From positions 1-64,000 of the forward strand of contig JADJZY010000002.1 of assembly GCA_016715505.1 (NCBI GenBank): a stretch of DNA of 64,000 bases, written 5' to 3'. Origin of the DNA: Bacteroidota bacterium (lineage in GTDB: Bacteria; Bacteroidota; Bacteroidia; Chitinophagales; Chitinophagaceae). Position numbers and translations under genes: made by a program. Positions 28,190-38,263 of this stretch are shown piece after piece. Numbering within the stretch: position 1 is the stretch's first letter; the number at the start of each line of letters is the position of its first letter. Below the pieces are notes generated by a model. It did no database searches. It was not told where the DNA came from and worked only from the letters and a program-made list of their open reading frames with translations.

Positions 28190-29838
28190 TTACTGCTTCA
28201 CAAATTTCAGGTCAATGATATTCGGTTGGGTATAAATTCTTAAAGTATAGATTCCGGGTGCTAAATCGGATACGAAGATTTCCATATTCGCCTGTAACGT
28301 TTGGGTTGTCTTTTTAACTTGTATTCCTTGACTATTGTATAACAGCATCTGTAGTTGAAAATATTCCTGGCTGCCCGCATAGTTGATTTGGAGCAGGTCC
28401 TTTACCGGCGACACTACTTTCCATAATTTAAACACATTCCGATCGATAGGCGCTTGTTCATTAAATGGCAAGGCGTATTTAATGGGCATTTCGTGGAAGC
28501 AGAGCAGGGTATTCCCACTGGAGTCGAATATGGCGGGTAAGGCATTGCCGGGATGTCCGGTATAAGATAAACTGCGGGCTTGTGTGATTTTGCGGCCAAA
28601 TGAAAGCAGACAATTATTTTGTAGGACAGATACTTTGATGGGTTTCCACTGATACCATGGGATATAAAAATCTTCCCCAAAAAAATCTGAAGTGAAATCA
28701 ATGTTGGCATCTTCCGGAAAGGATAGCAACAAAGAAGAATCCCCCATCAATAAAATTTGATTCGGTAAAAGATCCTGTTTGCGATTGGAATTTAAATCGT
28801 AACCCTCTTGATAACAGAGAGTTCGCTTCAATCGCCTGGCCAATTCCCGGTAGGCAGAAAGATAAAAGTGGCATCCATCATGTTCGGTATAATTACTCGA
28901 AATCAAAAACACCGAATCATGTTGCAGATCAAAATCCAATTGCGCTTGTTGTATGGCAGCAATTTGAGGGAGGGGCGTATTACAACCGGCACGAATTTGA
29001 AAAAGATACATTTTTTTGATGGATGGGTAGTGATCCTGATATGCTTGATATAACTGATTCAGATAATCGCCATACGCACTTCCGGATAAACCATTCAAAG
29101 CATCCTGCTCTCCCTGAAACCAGATGAGGGAGCGGATATTCAGAAGCAAGCCGGATTGCTCAAGCCGTTTTTTGAGTCTGAAAAAATTATTGGCATGTGG
29201 AACATTTTGAGCGCTTGGCAGGAAATGTTCAATTTCTTCCCCTCCTTCGGCCCCATTCACAATGCAAATAGGGCGCTGGTAATGATGAATCATTTGTGAA
29301 GCAAACGAAAGAGCTAGTTGTCCAATAAAGCCATCCTGATAACGGTTTCCACGATCATGTGCCACAAACCATTCATCGGGGCTATTTAATTCGGATCCAT
29401 TGCCGTAAGTGCGGATAAATGGACTCATACAATCCAATGCCAAACTATCAACAGCTTTTGCTTCTGCATTGCTTTGTCCGTTAAAAAGAAATACATCACC
29501 TACTACCAGACTATCTGCCTGAAGGATCAGGTTGGGCCCAGATAAAGCCTGTAATGATAAAGATTTAAACCTGCCCTGAGCGTATCCTGTAATTCAAATG
29601 CTGCAGATGCCGGAAATTGCCAGCTTTTCTGAATCATATCATCTTGATACCTCAACAGTGTTAAAGCAATGGGATACTGGTTATTGCCGGCTATTTGAAT
29701 GATGGCTTGATTCGTAGAAAGATTTCTAGGCAGAAATTGCAAATTCTTCGGAAAAGATGTCCAAACAACTTGTCCTTCGATGCTATGGGCAAAAAAGGAA
29801 AATAAAAGAAGCCATAAAAGAAAACGCCGACTCGCCAT
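28190..29838 (-). CDS. Secreted sialate O-acetylesterase-like SGNH hydrolase with T9SS sorting domain (frameshifted)
   Basis: The signal peptide (FLLWLLLFSFFAHSIEGQ) is followed by a beta-sandwich-like N-domain, then an SGNH/SASA catalytic domain. Block I, with the catalytic Ser, reads FNGQSNAEAK and lies exactly where the frame breaks (about 29522), so it is seen only when both parts are joined. Further blocks: IVNGAEGGEEIEHF, LIWFQGEQDALNG and DGCHFYLSAYRELA (His). The C-terminal end (LLYNSQGIQVKKTTQTL ... LAPGIYTLRIYTQ) is a T9SS sorting domain. The total is about 548 residues. It probably removes acetyl groups from sialic acids or other polysaccharides outside the cell; the exact substrate is not determinable. 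Confidence 0.85.
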
Positions 29839-30140
29839 AGCGTATGGATCATTTTTAAGGATGAAACATACGAATTTATTTGCAGTAGGGGCTTGGCAAC
29901 TTTAAAAATGATGATAATATAACCTATTTAAAAGAGAAATATTGATCCCTCGGTTGTGGCCCCACAAAGCGCATAGAATTTAAAATGACAAGTTATATAC
30001 AAGATTGGGTTTTGTCAGGACATCAATGGTGTGTATGGGCATAACAGCAGTAATGAATTGGGAGATTTGCCCTTAAATCTTGGTTTTTTGCCCAAAGCCA
30101 TGAATTTTTGCCCATATTTTCTGATTTTTTACAAAAAATA

Positions 30141-30171
30141 TTTGCTCCTGAAATAATTCGGATTACCTTTG
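30141..30171 (+). promoter_or_regulatory. Promoter of the S10 ribosomal operon
   Basis: TTTG at 30141-30144 and TACCTTTG at 30164-30171 are separated by 19 nt, an exact match to the Bacteroidota consensus. The start site would be near 30178, giving a leader of about 25 nt before the rpsJ ATG at 30202. The preceding 300 bp hold no gene. Confidence 0.85.
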
Positions 30172-30201
30172 CACTCCCAAAAATATATAGGGACTCAAAT
30201 T

Positions 30202-30507
30202 ATGTCGCAAAGAATAAGAATTAAATTAAAGTCTTACGACCATAACCTGGTGGACAAATCGGCTGAGAAAATAGCCAAAACAGTTCGCAGTACAGGCGCT
30301 GTGGTAACCGGTCCCATGCCCTTACCCACAGATAAGAAAATTTTCACGGTTTTACGTTCACCCCACGTGAACAAAAAGGCCCGTGAGCAGTTCCAGCTCT
30401 GCACCCACAAACGCTTGCTGGATATCTACACTTCTTCGTCCAAAACTGTTGACGCCTTATCCAAGCTTGATCTGCCTTCGGGGGTAGAAGTAGAAATCAA
30501 GGCCTGA
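30202..30507 (+). CDS. rpsJ: 30S ribosomal protein S10
   Basis: 101 residues from the ATG at 30202 (MSQRIRIKLKSYDHNLVDKS). An upstream in-frame extension to 30169 overlaps the promoter and is rejected. S10 belongs to the 30S head and also acts in antitermination with NusB. First gene of the S10 operon; no tuf or rpsG/rpsL precedes it in this window. Confidence 0.97.
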   Translation: MSQRIRIKLKSYDHNLVDKSAEKIAKTVRSTGAVVTGPMPLPTDKKIFTVLRSPHVNKKAREQFQLCTHKRLLDIYTSSSKTVDALSKLDLPSGVEVEIKA

Positions 30508-30583
30508 TAGGTTCATCACAAAACATTTAAGACCACGTCATCCTCGTTTCATACAAGGCGCTGACTAAAAATATTAAAACAGA

Positions 30584-31201
30584 ATGAAAGGAATAATAGG
30601 AAAGAAAGTTGGCATGACCAGCATCTTCGAGCCAAATGGCAAGCAAACTGCCTGTACCATTATTGAAGCCGGCCCTTGTGTTGTTACTCAAATTAAAACA
30701 CAGGAAAACGACGGTTACAATGCCTTACAAATCGCTTACGGTGACCAAAAAGAAAAACATAGCAATAATGCTATGATTTCGCATTTTGCAAAAGCCGGAA
30801 CAACTCCAAAATCAGTTGTGAAAGAATTGCGTAACTGCGACATTCAAAAACAATTGGGCGAAACCATCACTTGTGAAATTTTTGAAGAAGGTGAAAAAGT
30901 TTCTGTCATCGGAACAACCAAAGGGAAAGGTTTCCAGGGCGTTGTAAAGCGTCATGGTTTCTCCGGTGTTGGTGAGGCTTCCCATGGTCAACATGATCGT
31001 CAACGTGCTCCGGGTTCTGTGGGTGGATCATCTTATCCTTCACGTGTATTCAAAGGAATGCGTATGGCAGGTCAGATGGGTGGCGATCGCGTTAAAGTAA
31101 AAGCTTTACGTATTCTCAAAATTTTCCCTGATAAGAATTATATCCTCGTGAGCGGGTCAGTACCCGGTCATAATGGTGCTATTGTGTTAATCCAAAAATA
31201 A
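30584..31201 (+). CDS. rplC: 50S ribosomal protein L3
   Basis: 205 residues, typical bacterial length, intact. The start MKGIIGKKVGMTSIFEPNGK and the motif HGFSGVGEASHGQHDRQRAPGSVGGSSYPSRVFKGMRMAG (split here from the family signature) are diagnostic. L3 nucleates 50S assembly next to the peptidyl transferase centre. Second in the S10 operon. Confidence 0.97.
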   Translation: MKGIIGKKVGMTSIFEPNGKQTACTIIEAGPCVVTQIKTQENDGYNALQIAYGDQKEKHSNNAMISHFAKAGTTPKSVVKELRNCDIQKQLGETITCEIFEEGEKVSVIGTTKGKGFQGVVKRHGFSGVGEASHGQHDRQRAPGSVGGSSYPSRVFKGMRMAGQMGGDRVKVKALRILKIFPDKNYILVSGSVPGHNGAIVLIQK

Positions 31202-31211
31202 GAAGACGAAC

Positions 31212-31847
31212 ATGCAAGTAGATGTATTAAATATAAATGGACAATCAACGGGACGTACCGTTGAGTTACCAGCTGAGTTTTTTGGTATGGAACCCAACGA
31301 TCACCTGATTTATTTGGCTGTTAAACAGTATCTGGCTGCTCAGCATCAGGGTACACACAAAGTAAAAACCCGCGCTGAAGTAAAAGGTGCTTCTCGTAAG
31401 TTGCATCGTCAGAAAGGAACCGGTGGCGCCCGTAAAGGGAATATCCGAAATCCTTTGTACAAGGGTGGTGGTACCATTTTCGGACCTAAGCCACATAGCT
31501 ATGATTTTAAACTGAACAAACAAGTAAAAAATCTGGCTTTCTATTCTGCCTTGTCTCACAAAGCAAAAAACAACAGCATAGTCGTTGTAGAAGATATCAA
31601 CATGGATAAGCCAAAAACCAGTGAGATGGCCAAAATCCTGAGCAACTTGAATTTGGCCGGTAAAAAGACCTTATTCCTGATGCCTGATTATAACGACAAC
31701 GCCTACCTCAGTGTACGTAATTTGCCACGTGTAAAAGCGAATGTCTTTCATAGTGCAAACACTTACGATGTTGTAAATGCAGGTGCTTTATTGTTAACCG
31801 AAGGTGTGGTGAAACAATTCGCCGAAACCGAAGAAGCTATGGCATAA
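31212..31847 (+). CDS. rplD: 50S ribosomal protein L4
   Basis: 211 residues, intact. The long internal loop lining the exit tunnel is visible (HKVKTRAEVKGASRKLHRQKGTGGARKG). L4 in many bacteria also represses its own operon; no leader long enough for such control is seen before rpsJ here. Confidence 0.97.
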   Translation: MQVDVLNINGQSTGRTVELPAEFFGMEPNDHLIYLAVKQYLAAQHQGTHKVKTRAEVKGASRKLHRQKGTGGARKGNIRNPLYKGGGTIFGPKPHSYDFKLNKQVKNLAFYSALSHKAKNNSIVVVEDINMDKPKTSEMAKILSNLNLAGKKTLFLMPDYNDNAYLSVRNLPRVKANVFHSANTYDVVNAGALLLTEGVVKQFAETEEAMA

Positions 31848-31875
31848 TATTCACCTACCTCAAAACAATTAGATC

Positions 31876-32172
31876 ATGAATCCTTCAGATATCATTAAAA
31901 AGCCGATTGTTACCGAAAAGGTTAACAAACAAACAGAAAAGCAAAACCGTTACTGCTTTGTTGTAGACAAGCGTGCGAATAAGCTGGAAATTAAAAAGGC
32001 CGTTGAAAGCTTTTATAATGTCCGCGTCGATAATGTAAATACATGTGTGGTACCGGCAAAAGCCAAATCACGAATGACCAAAGCAGGTGTCCTGAACGGT
32101 CGCAAGCCTTCATACAAAAAAGCTACTGTTACTGTAGCGCAAGGAGAAACAATAGATTTATACGCATTTTAA
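31876..32172 (+). CDS. rplW: 50S ribosomal protein L23
   Basis: 98 residues. IIKKPIVTEKVNKQTEKQNRYCFVVDKRANKLEIKKAVESFYNV is the family signature. L23 forms the docking site for trigger factor and SRP at the exit tunnel. Confidence 0.96.
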   Translation: MNPSDIIKKPIVTEKVNKQTEKQNRYCFVVDKRANKLEIKKAVESFYNVRVDNVNTCVVPAKAKSRMTKAGVLNGRKPSYKKATVTVAQGETIDLYAF

Positions 32173-32183
32173 TATAAACGAAA

Positions 32184-33023
32184 ATGGCATTAAAGAAATA
32201 TAAACCGGTAACGGCAGGAACCCGATGGAGAATTGGGAATGCATACGCCGAAATCACAACAGATCGTCCGGAAAAATCATTATTGGAACCTATTCGCAAA
32301 ACAGGTGGCCGTAATGCTCAGGGCCGTCGTAGCATGCGTTACATTGGTGGCGGACATAAAAAAATGTATCGTCTGATTGATTTCAAACGCGACAAGAAAA
32401 ATATTCCAGCTACCGTTAAGTCGGTGGAGTATGATCCAAACCGTACAGCTTTCATCGCTTTGTTGTCGTATGCGGATGGTGAAAAAAGATATATCCTGGC
32501 ACCGCAAGGGATTCAGGTAGGAATGACTGTTCTGTCTGGTGAAGGGATTGCTCCTGAATTAGGGAATTGTTTACCCTTAAAGAATATGCCTTTAGGTACC
32601 ATTATTCACAATATCGAATTACATCCTGGTCAAGGTGGCGTGATGGCTCGTAGCGCAGGTTCTTCTGCTCAGCTGAATGCCAAGGAAGAGAAATATGCCG
32701 TACTCAAAATGCCTTCCGGTGAATTGCGTAAAGTATTAATTACTTGTTGGGCAACTGTAGGTTCTGTTTCAAATTCAGATCATGCATTGGAAACCATGGG
32801 TAAAGCAGGTAGAAATCGTTGGAAAGGTATCAAACCTCGTAACAGAGGGGTAGCGATGAACCCTGTAGATCACCCGATGGGTGGTGGTGAAGGTCGTTCA
32901 TCAGGAGGTCATCCACGTTCTCGTACCGGTAAATACGCCAAAGGTGAAAAGACTCGTAAGAAAAAAGGATCTGATAAACTGATCATCGTGCGTAGCAACG
33001 GAAAAAAATTAAAAAATAAATAA
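32184..33023 (+). CDS. rplB: 50S ribosomal protein L2
   Basis: 279 residues, intact. The C-terminal signature PVDHPMGGGEGRSSGG (His near the peptidyl transferase centre) and the RGVAMNPVDHP block are clear. The end is basic (KGSDKLIIVRSNGKKLKNK). L2 is needed for subunit joining. Confidence 0.97.
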   Translation: MALKKYKPVTAGTRWRIGNAYAEITTDRPEKSLLEPIRKTGGRNAQGRRSMRYIGGGHKKMYRLIDFKRDKKNIPATVKSVEYDPNRTAFIALLSYADGEKRYILAPQGIQVGMTVLSGEGIAPELGNCLPLKNMPLGTIIHNIELHPGQGGVMARSAGSSAQLNAKEEKYAVLKMPSGELRKVLITCWATVGSVSNSDHALETMGKAGRNRWKGIKPRNRGVAMNPVDHPMGGGEGRSSGGHPRSRTGKYAKGEKTRKKKGSDKLIIVRSNGKKLKNK

Positions 33024-33036
33024 AAAATTATAATTA

Positions 33037-33303
33037 ATGGCTCGTTCAATTAAAAAAGGCCCATACGTTGATGCCAAACTGGAAGTGAAAGTTCTGAACA
33101 TGAACGAAGGCAAGTCCAAAAAAGGTGTGTTGAAAACCTGGAGCCGTCGCTCTACAATCACCCCGGACTTCGTAGGTAACACCTTTGCGGTACACAATGG
33201 TAACAAGTTCATACCAGTATATGTCACTGAATTTATGGTCGGACACAAACTGGGCGAATTCGCACCAACCCGTAACTTCAAATCGCATAGCGGTGGTAAA
33301 TAA
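33037..33303 (+). CDS. rpsS: 30S ribosomal protein S19
   Basis: 88 residues, starting MARSIKKGPYVDAKLEVKV, with the signature HNGNKFIPVYVTEFMVGHKLGEFAPTRNF. It sits in the 30S head and contacts S13 and tRNA. 13 bp after rplB. Confidence 0.97.
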   Translation: MARSIKKGPYVDAKLEVKVLNMNEGKSKKGVLKTWSRRSTITPDFVGNTFAVHNGNKFIPVYVTEFMVGHKLGEFAPTRNFKSHSGGK

Positions 33304-33340
33304 TCTCTAATCAGCGAAAGCATTAAAGAAACAACATACA

Positions 33341-33685
33341 ATGGAAGCAGTAGCACGTTTAAATAATTATCCAACCTCTCCTCGCAAAATGCGTTTACTC
33401 GCTGATGTGATTCGTGGTATGGAAGTGGAAAAAGCACAAAGCTTTTTGAAATATAATGCCCAACATTCATCAGTGCCTTTGGAAAAATTACTCCTCAGTG
33501 CAGTGGCGAATTGGAAAATCAAAAATGAAGGCGCAGATATGAGTGGTTTGGTGGTGAAAACCATCTTCGTGGATGGAGCCCGTACCATCAAACGTATGAT
33601 GCCTGCTCCTCAGGGACGCGCTTATCGCAAACTGAAACGCAGCAACCACGTAACATTAATTGTCGATCAAAAACAAAATAATTAA
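33341..33685 (+). CDS. rplV: 50S ribosomal protein L22
   Basis: 114 residues. LNNYPTSPRKMRLLADVIRGMEVEKA and the C-terminal hairpin FVDGARTIKRMMPAPQGRAYRKLKRSNHVTLIV (tunnel-lining loop) identify it. Intact. Confidence 0.96.
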   Translation: MEAVARLNNYPTSPRKMRLLADVIRGMEVEKAQSFLKYNAQHSSVPLEKLLLSAVANWKIKNEGADMSGLVVKTIFVDGARTIKRMMPAPQGRAYRKLKRSNHVTLIVDQKQNN

Positions 33686-33730
33686 TACAACAGCAAGTGA
33701 ATACACTCGCTGGTGAAAATAACTAAGCAA

Positions 33731-34506
33731 ATGGGTCAAAAAACAAATCCGATAGCAAGTAGATTAGGAATTGTCCGCGGATGGGACAGCAGTTGGTATG
33801 GTAGCAAAAAAGACTATGCCGGTAAGCTGATTGAAGATAATAAAATCCGAAACTACCTCAACGCACGTATCAATAAAGGAGGCATCGCCAAAATAGTGAT
33901 CGAACGTATGTTGGGTAAACTCATCGTAACAATTCACACGTCGCGTCCGGGTATCATCATCGGTAAAGGTGGTCAGGAAGTAGATCGCATCAAAGAGGAA
34001 TTGAAAAATTGACTGGTAAGGAAGACGTACAAATCAATATTCTTGAAATTCGTCGTCCGGAATTGGATGCACAAATTGTTGCTGACTCTATTGCAAAACA
34101 AATCGAAGGACGTGTAAATTTCAAACGTGCCGTAAAAATGGCTATTCAGAATACCATGCGTATGGGTGCTGAAGGAATCAAGGTAAAAGTTGGTGGTCGT
34201 TTGGGTGGCGCTGAAATTGCCCGTAGTGAAGAAATGAAACAAGGCCGTACCCCATTGCACACATTCCGTATGGATATCGATTATGCAAACGTATTTGCCT
34301 TAACAGTTTATGGTAAAATTGGTATCAAAGTATGGATTTGTAAAGGGGAGGTTTTGGCCAAACGTGATTTGAATCCAAATATCATTGCCGGTAACGATAA
34401 ACGACCAAGCTTCGAAAGAACAGGCGGTGGTTTCGGTGGCGAACGCAGAGATGACCGTCGTGGTGGTGGTAGAACTGGTGGCGGTGGTAATCGCAAAAGC
34501 AAATAA
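33731..34506 (+). CDS. rpsC: 30S ribosomal protein S3 (frameshifted)
   Basis: Starts MGQKTNPIASRLGIVRGWDS; the KH-domain signature SRPGIIIGKGGQEVDRIKEELK is followed by a break at 34003-34010. GAATTG is followed by five A; six would read K-K-L-T-G-K and restore the frame, giving 258 residues. The C-terminal half (VQINILEIRRPELDAQIVADSIAKQIEGR) ends in a Gly/Arg-rich tail (GGGFGGERRDDRRGGGRTGGGG). S3 guards mRNA entry on the 30S. Because S3 is essential, the missing A is almost certainly a sequence error. Confidence 0.95.
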
Positions 34507-34542
34507 ACATTATTGTAAAACACTGTAATTATATAACAGATC

Positions 34543-34965
34543 ATGTTACAACCAAAAAGAACGAAACACAGAAAGGCCCATAAGGGAAGAATCAAAGGTG
34601 ATGCGAAGAGAGGAGCAACCCTGGCATTTGGTACATTCGGACTGAAGTCGCTGGAACCCAAGTGGATCACAAACCGTCAAATTGAATCTGCCCGTCAGGC
34701 AATGACCCGTCATATGAAACGTGAAGGTTCAGTTTGGATCAGAATTTTCCCTGATAAACCAATCACTCGTAAGCCGGCCGAAGTACGTATGGGTAAAGGT
34801 AAAGGTAACTTGGAATTTTACGCAGCAGTCGTAAAACCCGGTCGTATCATGTTCGAAATCTCCGGTGTTTCACTGGAAGTGGCTAAAGGTGCCTTGGCAT
34901 TGGCTGCTCAAAAATTACCTGTTGCCACCAAATTGGTTGTACGCAGAGATTACCACGAAGCATAA
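34543..34965 (+). CDS. rplP: 50S ribosomal protein L16
   Basis: 140 residues. MLQPKRTKHRKAHKGRIKG and the signature RIFPDKPITRKPAEVRMGKGKG are diagnostic. It binds near the A-site tRNA. Intact. Confidence 0.97.
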   Translation: MLQPKRTKHRKAHKGRIKGDAKRGATLAFGTFGLKSLEPKWITNRQIESARQAMTRHMKREGSVWIRIFPDKPITRKPAEVRMGKGKGNLEFYAAVVKPGRIMFEISGVSLEVAKGALALAAQKLPVATKLVVRRDYHEA

Positions 34966-34983
34966 TCATTTAAAATAACAGAA

Positions 34984-35199
34984 ATGGCTGCAAAATCAAA
35001 AACATCAAATACTCAGGATCTGAATGCATTAAGCGTTGAAGATATCCGGAATAATATACAGGACGCTGAACTTCGTTTGAAAAAAATGACCTTCAGCCAT
35101 GCAATCACTCCAATCGACAATCCAATGGGTATTCGTATCCTTCGTAGAGAAATTGCCCGTTTAAAAACCGCGCAACGCAGAAAACAACTTGGATTCTAA
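34984..35199 (+). CDS. rpmC: 50S ribosomal protein L29
   Basis: 71 residues. LNALSVEDIRNNIQDAELRLKKMTFSHAITPIDNPMGIRILRREIARLKT matches the two-helix L29 fold. The Ser/Thr/Lys-rich start (MAAKSKTSNTQD) is a short extension. Confidence 0.95.
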   Translation: MAAKSKTSNTQDLNALSVEDIRNNIQDAELRLKKMTFSHAITPIDNPMGIRILRREIARLKTAQRRKQLGF

Positions 35200-35217
35200 T
35201 TTATAAAAAACTGTAAA

Positions 35218-35487
35218 ATGGCAGAAGTAACAAATTTAAGAGGACGTCGTAAAACCCGTATTGGTCTGGTAACCAGCAATAAGATGGAAAAAACCATCAC
35301 GGTTTCAGTTGAGCGTAAAGTAAAACACCCGATCTACGGAAAGTTCCTCAAAAAAACAACCAAGTTCATGGCTCATGACGAAAAGAACGAGTGTTCTATC
35401 GGGGATATCGTTCGAATCATGGAAACCCGCCCTCTGAGCAAAAATAAATGCTGGAGATTGGTAGAAGTGGTTGAGAAAGTGAAGTAA
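35218..35487 (+). CDS. rpsQ: 30S ribosomal protein S17
   Basis: 89 residues. RKTRIGLVTSNKMEKTITVSVERKVKHPIYGKF and GDIVRIMETRPLSKNKCWRLVEVVE are the OB-fold signatures of S17. Intact. Confidence 0.96.
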   Translation: MAEVTNLRGRRKTRIGLVTSNKMEKTITVSVERKVKHPIYGKFLKKTTKFMAHDEKNECSIGDIVRIMETRPLSKNKCWRLVEVVEKVK

Positions 35488-35580
35488 TATTCAAATTCCT
35501 CAGGTCAGACCTGAAGAAAACAAACAAAAAAACAAATGGATGAATCTGAAAGGAAACGTCGATTTTAAAAGGAAAATAAA

Positions 35581-35949
35581 ATGATACAACAAGAAAGCAG
35601 ATTAAACGTAGCTGACAATAGCGGAGCCAAAGAAGTTCTATGTATCCGCGTACTGGGTAATTCCGGACAGGACTATGCGCATATCGGCGACAAAATTGTG
35701 GTAACTGTAAAAGATGCTATGCCTGGTGGCGGTATCAAAAAAGGTACAGTTGCCAAAGCGGTAATCGTTCGTACCAAAAATAAATTGCGTCGTAAAGATG
35801 GTTCTTACATCAGCTTCGACGACAATGCAGTGGTTATCCTGAATGCAGCTGATGATCCGCGTGGTACACGTATCTTTGGACCAGTTGCCCGTGAACTGCG
35901 TGATAAAGGATACATGAAAATTATTTCATTGGCACCTGAAGTGCTGTAA
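35581..35949 (+). CDS. rplN: 50S ribosomal protein L14
   Basis: 122 residues, exactly the family length. MIQQESRLNVADNSGAKEVLCIRVLGNSG and FDDNAVVILNAADDPRGTRIFGPVARELR identify it. A 93-bp gap to rpsQ is the longest inside this part of the operon. Confidence 0.97.
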   Translation: MIQQESRLNVADNSGAKEVLCIRVLGNSGQDYAHIGDKIVVTVKDAMPGGGIKKGTVAKAVIVRTKNKLRRKDGSYISFDDNAVVILNAADDPRGTRIFGPVARELRDKGYMKIISLAPEVL

Positions 35950-35967
35950 CCAATAAAAGATAAACAA

Positions 35968-36312
35968 GTGAAGACGAGATTCAAACCCAAATATTCTATC
36001 AAGAAAGGTGATCAGGTTGTCGTGATTTCAGGTTCAGGTAAGGACCGAAATAATCCACGCCAGGTGTTGGCAGTGTATCCTGACGAAACCAGTCCGCGTG
36101 TATTGGTAGAGGGTATCAACATCAAGACCAAACACAAGAAGCCCAATGCTCAAAATCCGCAGGGAACCATCGTGAAGGAAGAAGCCCCAATTGCTTTGTC
36201 CAATGTGATGCTCTGGGATGCCAAAGCAAAGGCAGCAACAAAAATCCGTCGTGAAAGAAAGGACGGCAAAGCCATTCGTATTTCTAAAAAATCAGGGGAG
36301 GTAATTAAATAA
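35968..36312 (+). CDS. rplX: 50S ribosomal protein L24
   Basis: 114 residues from a GTG start (VKTRFKPKYSIKKGDQVVVISGSGKDR). The KOW motif region DQVVVISGSGKD...QVLAVYPDETSPRVLVEGIN is clear. The stop TAA shares its last A with the rplE ATG. Confidence 0.94.
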   Translation: MKTRFKPKYSIKKGDQVVVISGSGKDRNNPRQVLAVYPDETSPRVLVEGINIKTKHKKPNAQNPQGTIVKEEAPIALSNVMLWDAKAKAATKIRRERKDGKAIRISKKSGEVIK

Positions 36313-36885
36313 TGAGCACAACAACTTACATTCCGCGTATGCAGACCAAGTACCAGCAAGAAGTGGTACCTGCATTGATGAAAAAATTTGGTTATAAACG
36401 GTAATGCAGTGTCCACGCCTGCTCAAAATTTGTTTGAATCAAGGTGTTAAAGGATCTGTTGCAGACAAAAACTGATCGACAATGCTGTGGATGAAATGAC
36501 CAATATCACGGGTCAGAAGGCAGTACCAACGATGTCAAAGAAGGATATCTCCAACTTTAAACTTCGTAAGAATATGCCGATTGGAACACGTGTTACCTTA
36601 CGCGGTAAAAATATGTATGATTTCCTGGATCGCTTTGTGGCCGTCTCCCTCCCAAGGGTACGTGACTTCAAAGGAGTCAATGACAAATCATTCGACGGGC
36701 GTGGAAATTATACCTTGGGAATCACTGAACAAATCATTTTCCCTGAAATCGATATCGATAAGTTACCACGTATCACCGGTATGGATATCACTTTCGTAAC
36801 AACTGCGAAAACAAATGAAGAGGCCTACGAATTACTCCGTGAATTAGGTATGCCATTTAAAAACTTAAACGTAAAAAATAACTAA
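36312..36885 (+). CDS. rplE: 50S ribosomal protein L5 (two frameshifts)
   Basis: The ATG at 36312 begins MSTTTYIPRMQTKYQQEVVPALMKKFGYK. The frame breaks near 36400 and resumes as MQCPRLLKICLNQGVKGSVADKK, then breaks again near 36473 where GACAAAAACTG lacks one A before LIDNAVDEMTN. The remainder (ITGQKAVPTMSKKDISNFKLRKNMPIGTRVTLRG ... LGITEQIIFPEIDIDKLPRITGMDITFVTT) is intact to 36885. L5 binds 5S rRNA. The protein is essential, so the two breaks are most likely sequence errors. Confidence 0.94.
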
Positions 36886-36892
36886 TACCAAT

Positions 36893-37162
36893 ATGGCTAA
36901 ACAATCAATCAAAGCCCGTCAGCGCAAACGCGAAAGAATGGTCGCTCAATACGCCGAAACGCGTAAAGCCTTAAAGGAAGCCGGTGATTATCAGGCATTG
37001 GATAAATTGCCTAAAAATTCTTCTCCGGTACGACTTAAAAATCGTTGTCAACTGACCGGTCGTGGCAGAGGTTATATGCGTCATTTTGGTCTTTCCCGGA
37101 TTATGTTCCGTGAGATGGCCCTGAATGGACTGATTCCTGGTGTAAGAAAAGCCAGTTGGTAA
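36893..37162 (+). CDS. rpsN: 30S ribosomal protein S14
   Basis: 89 residues, the long, zinc-free C-minus form (LKNRCQLTGRGRGYMRHFGLSRIMFREMALNGLIPGVRKASW, with no CxxC pairs). Intact, 7 bp after rplE. Confidence 0.96.
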   Translation: MAKQSIKARQRKRERMVAQYAETRKALKEAGDYQALDKLPKNSSPVRLKNRCQLTGRGRGYMRHFGLSRIMFREMALNGLIPGVRKASW

Positions 37163-37219
37163 ACAAATTAATTTTAATAAACTGATCGCACGATCGGATA
37201 AATAAAAACTGAAGTAAAA

Positions 37220-37618
37220 ATGGTAACAGATCCAATAGCAGATTTTCTGACCCGAATCAGAAATGCTCAAATGGCCGGACATCGCATCGTAGACATTCCG
37301 GCTTCGAATCTGAAAAAACGTATGACAGAAATCCTTTATGATAAAGGGTATATCTTGAAATACAAATTTGAAGAAGATAATAAACAAGGTATCATCAAAA
37401 TCGCATTGAAGTATGATGTGAATACCAAAGTTCCGGCCATCCGTGGTTTAGAGCGCGTTAGCCGTCCGGGTTTACGTCAGTACGCCAAACCCAACGAAAT
37501 TCGCAGGGTGCAAAGCGGCTTGGGTATCGCCATCTTGTCCACTTCTAAAGGTGTGATGACCGATAAAGAAGCGAAAGCCAATAATGTAGGTGGTGAAGTT
37601 CTCTGCCACATTTACTAA
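37220..37618 (+). CDS. rpsH: 30S ribosomal protein S8
   Basis: 132 residues. VTDPIADFLTRIRNAQMAGHRIVDIPASNLKKRM at the start and GLGIAILSTSKGVMTDKEAKANNVGGEVLCHIY at the end are the family signatures. It binds the central domain of 16S rRNA. Confidence 0.97.
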   Translation: MVTDPIADFLTRIRNAQMAGHRIVDIPASNLKKRMTEILYDKGYILKYKFEEDNKQGIIKIALKYDVNTKVPAIRGLERVSRPGLRQYAKPNEIRRVQSGLGIAILSTSKGVMTDKEAKANNVGGEVLCHIY

Positions 37619-37656
37619 TCAAAAGTTTATACTGTTCAGTATTAAAAAATAAAGAC

Positions 37657-38210
37657 ATGTCTAGAATAGGAAAAAACCCATAGAATTGCCAGCAGGTGTG
37701 AGCCTGACTGTAGGAAGCAATAATGAGGTAAAAGTTAAAGGCCCTAAAGGTGAACTCACCCAGAACCTCGATCGTGATATCAAGGTTGAAGTGAAAGATA
37801 ATCAGGTTGAAGTGAGCCGTCCAACTGATCAAATTCGTCATCGCGCGATGCACGGTTTGTATCGTTCCATCATCGCCAATATGGTGAAGGGTGTAACCGA
37901 TGGTTTCTCCAAGAAACTTGAATTAGTTGGGGTAGGTTATAAAGCCACCAACACGGGAAATGTTTTGGATTTGGCTTTGGGATATTCACACAATATCATT
38001 TTCGAAATTCCAAAAGAATTAAGCCTCGAAACATTGACCGAAAAAGGAGCTAATCCGGTTATTACTTTAACAGGAAGCGACAAACAGTTGCTCGGACAGG
38101 TTGCTGCTAAAATTCGTAGTTTACGTAAACCTGAACCGTACAAAGGTAAAGGGGTGAAATATGTTGGTGAATACATCCGTCGTAAAGCCGGTAAATCAGC
38201 AGGTAAATAA
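37657..38210 (+). CDS. rplF: 50S ribosomal protein L6 (frameshift after codon 7)
   Basis: The ATG at 37657 reads MSRIGKK and then stops because one A is missing in GGAAAAAACCC; adding it gives MSRIGKKPIELPAGVSLTVG and 184 residues. The rest is intact with the C-terminal signature PEPYKGKGVKYVGEYIRRKAGK. Without the correction the gene appears to start inside its first strand. L6 lies near the GTPase centre of the 50S. Confidence 0.95.
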
Positions 38211-38263
38211 TCATTGTAAATTCCGGGAATGGTTAATAGTCATTCTCCTAAAAATAAAATCAT

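Noticed and set aside
30169..30201. N-terminal extension of rpsJ (11 residues)
   Set aside because: It overlaps the promoter -7 box and S10 normally begins MSQRIRIKL.
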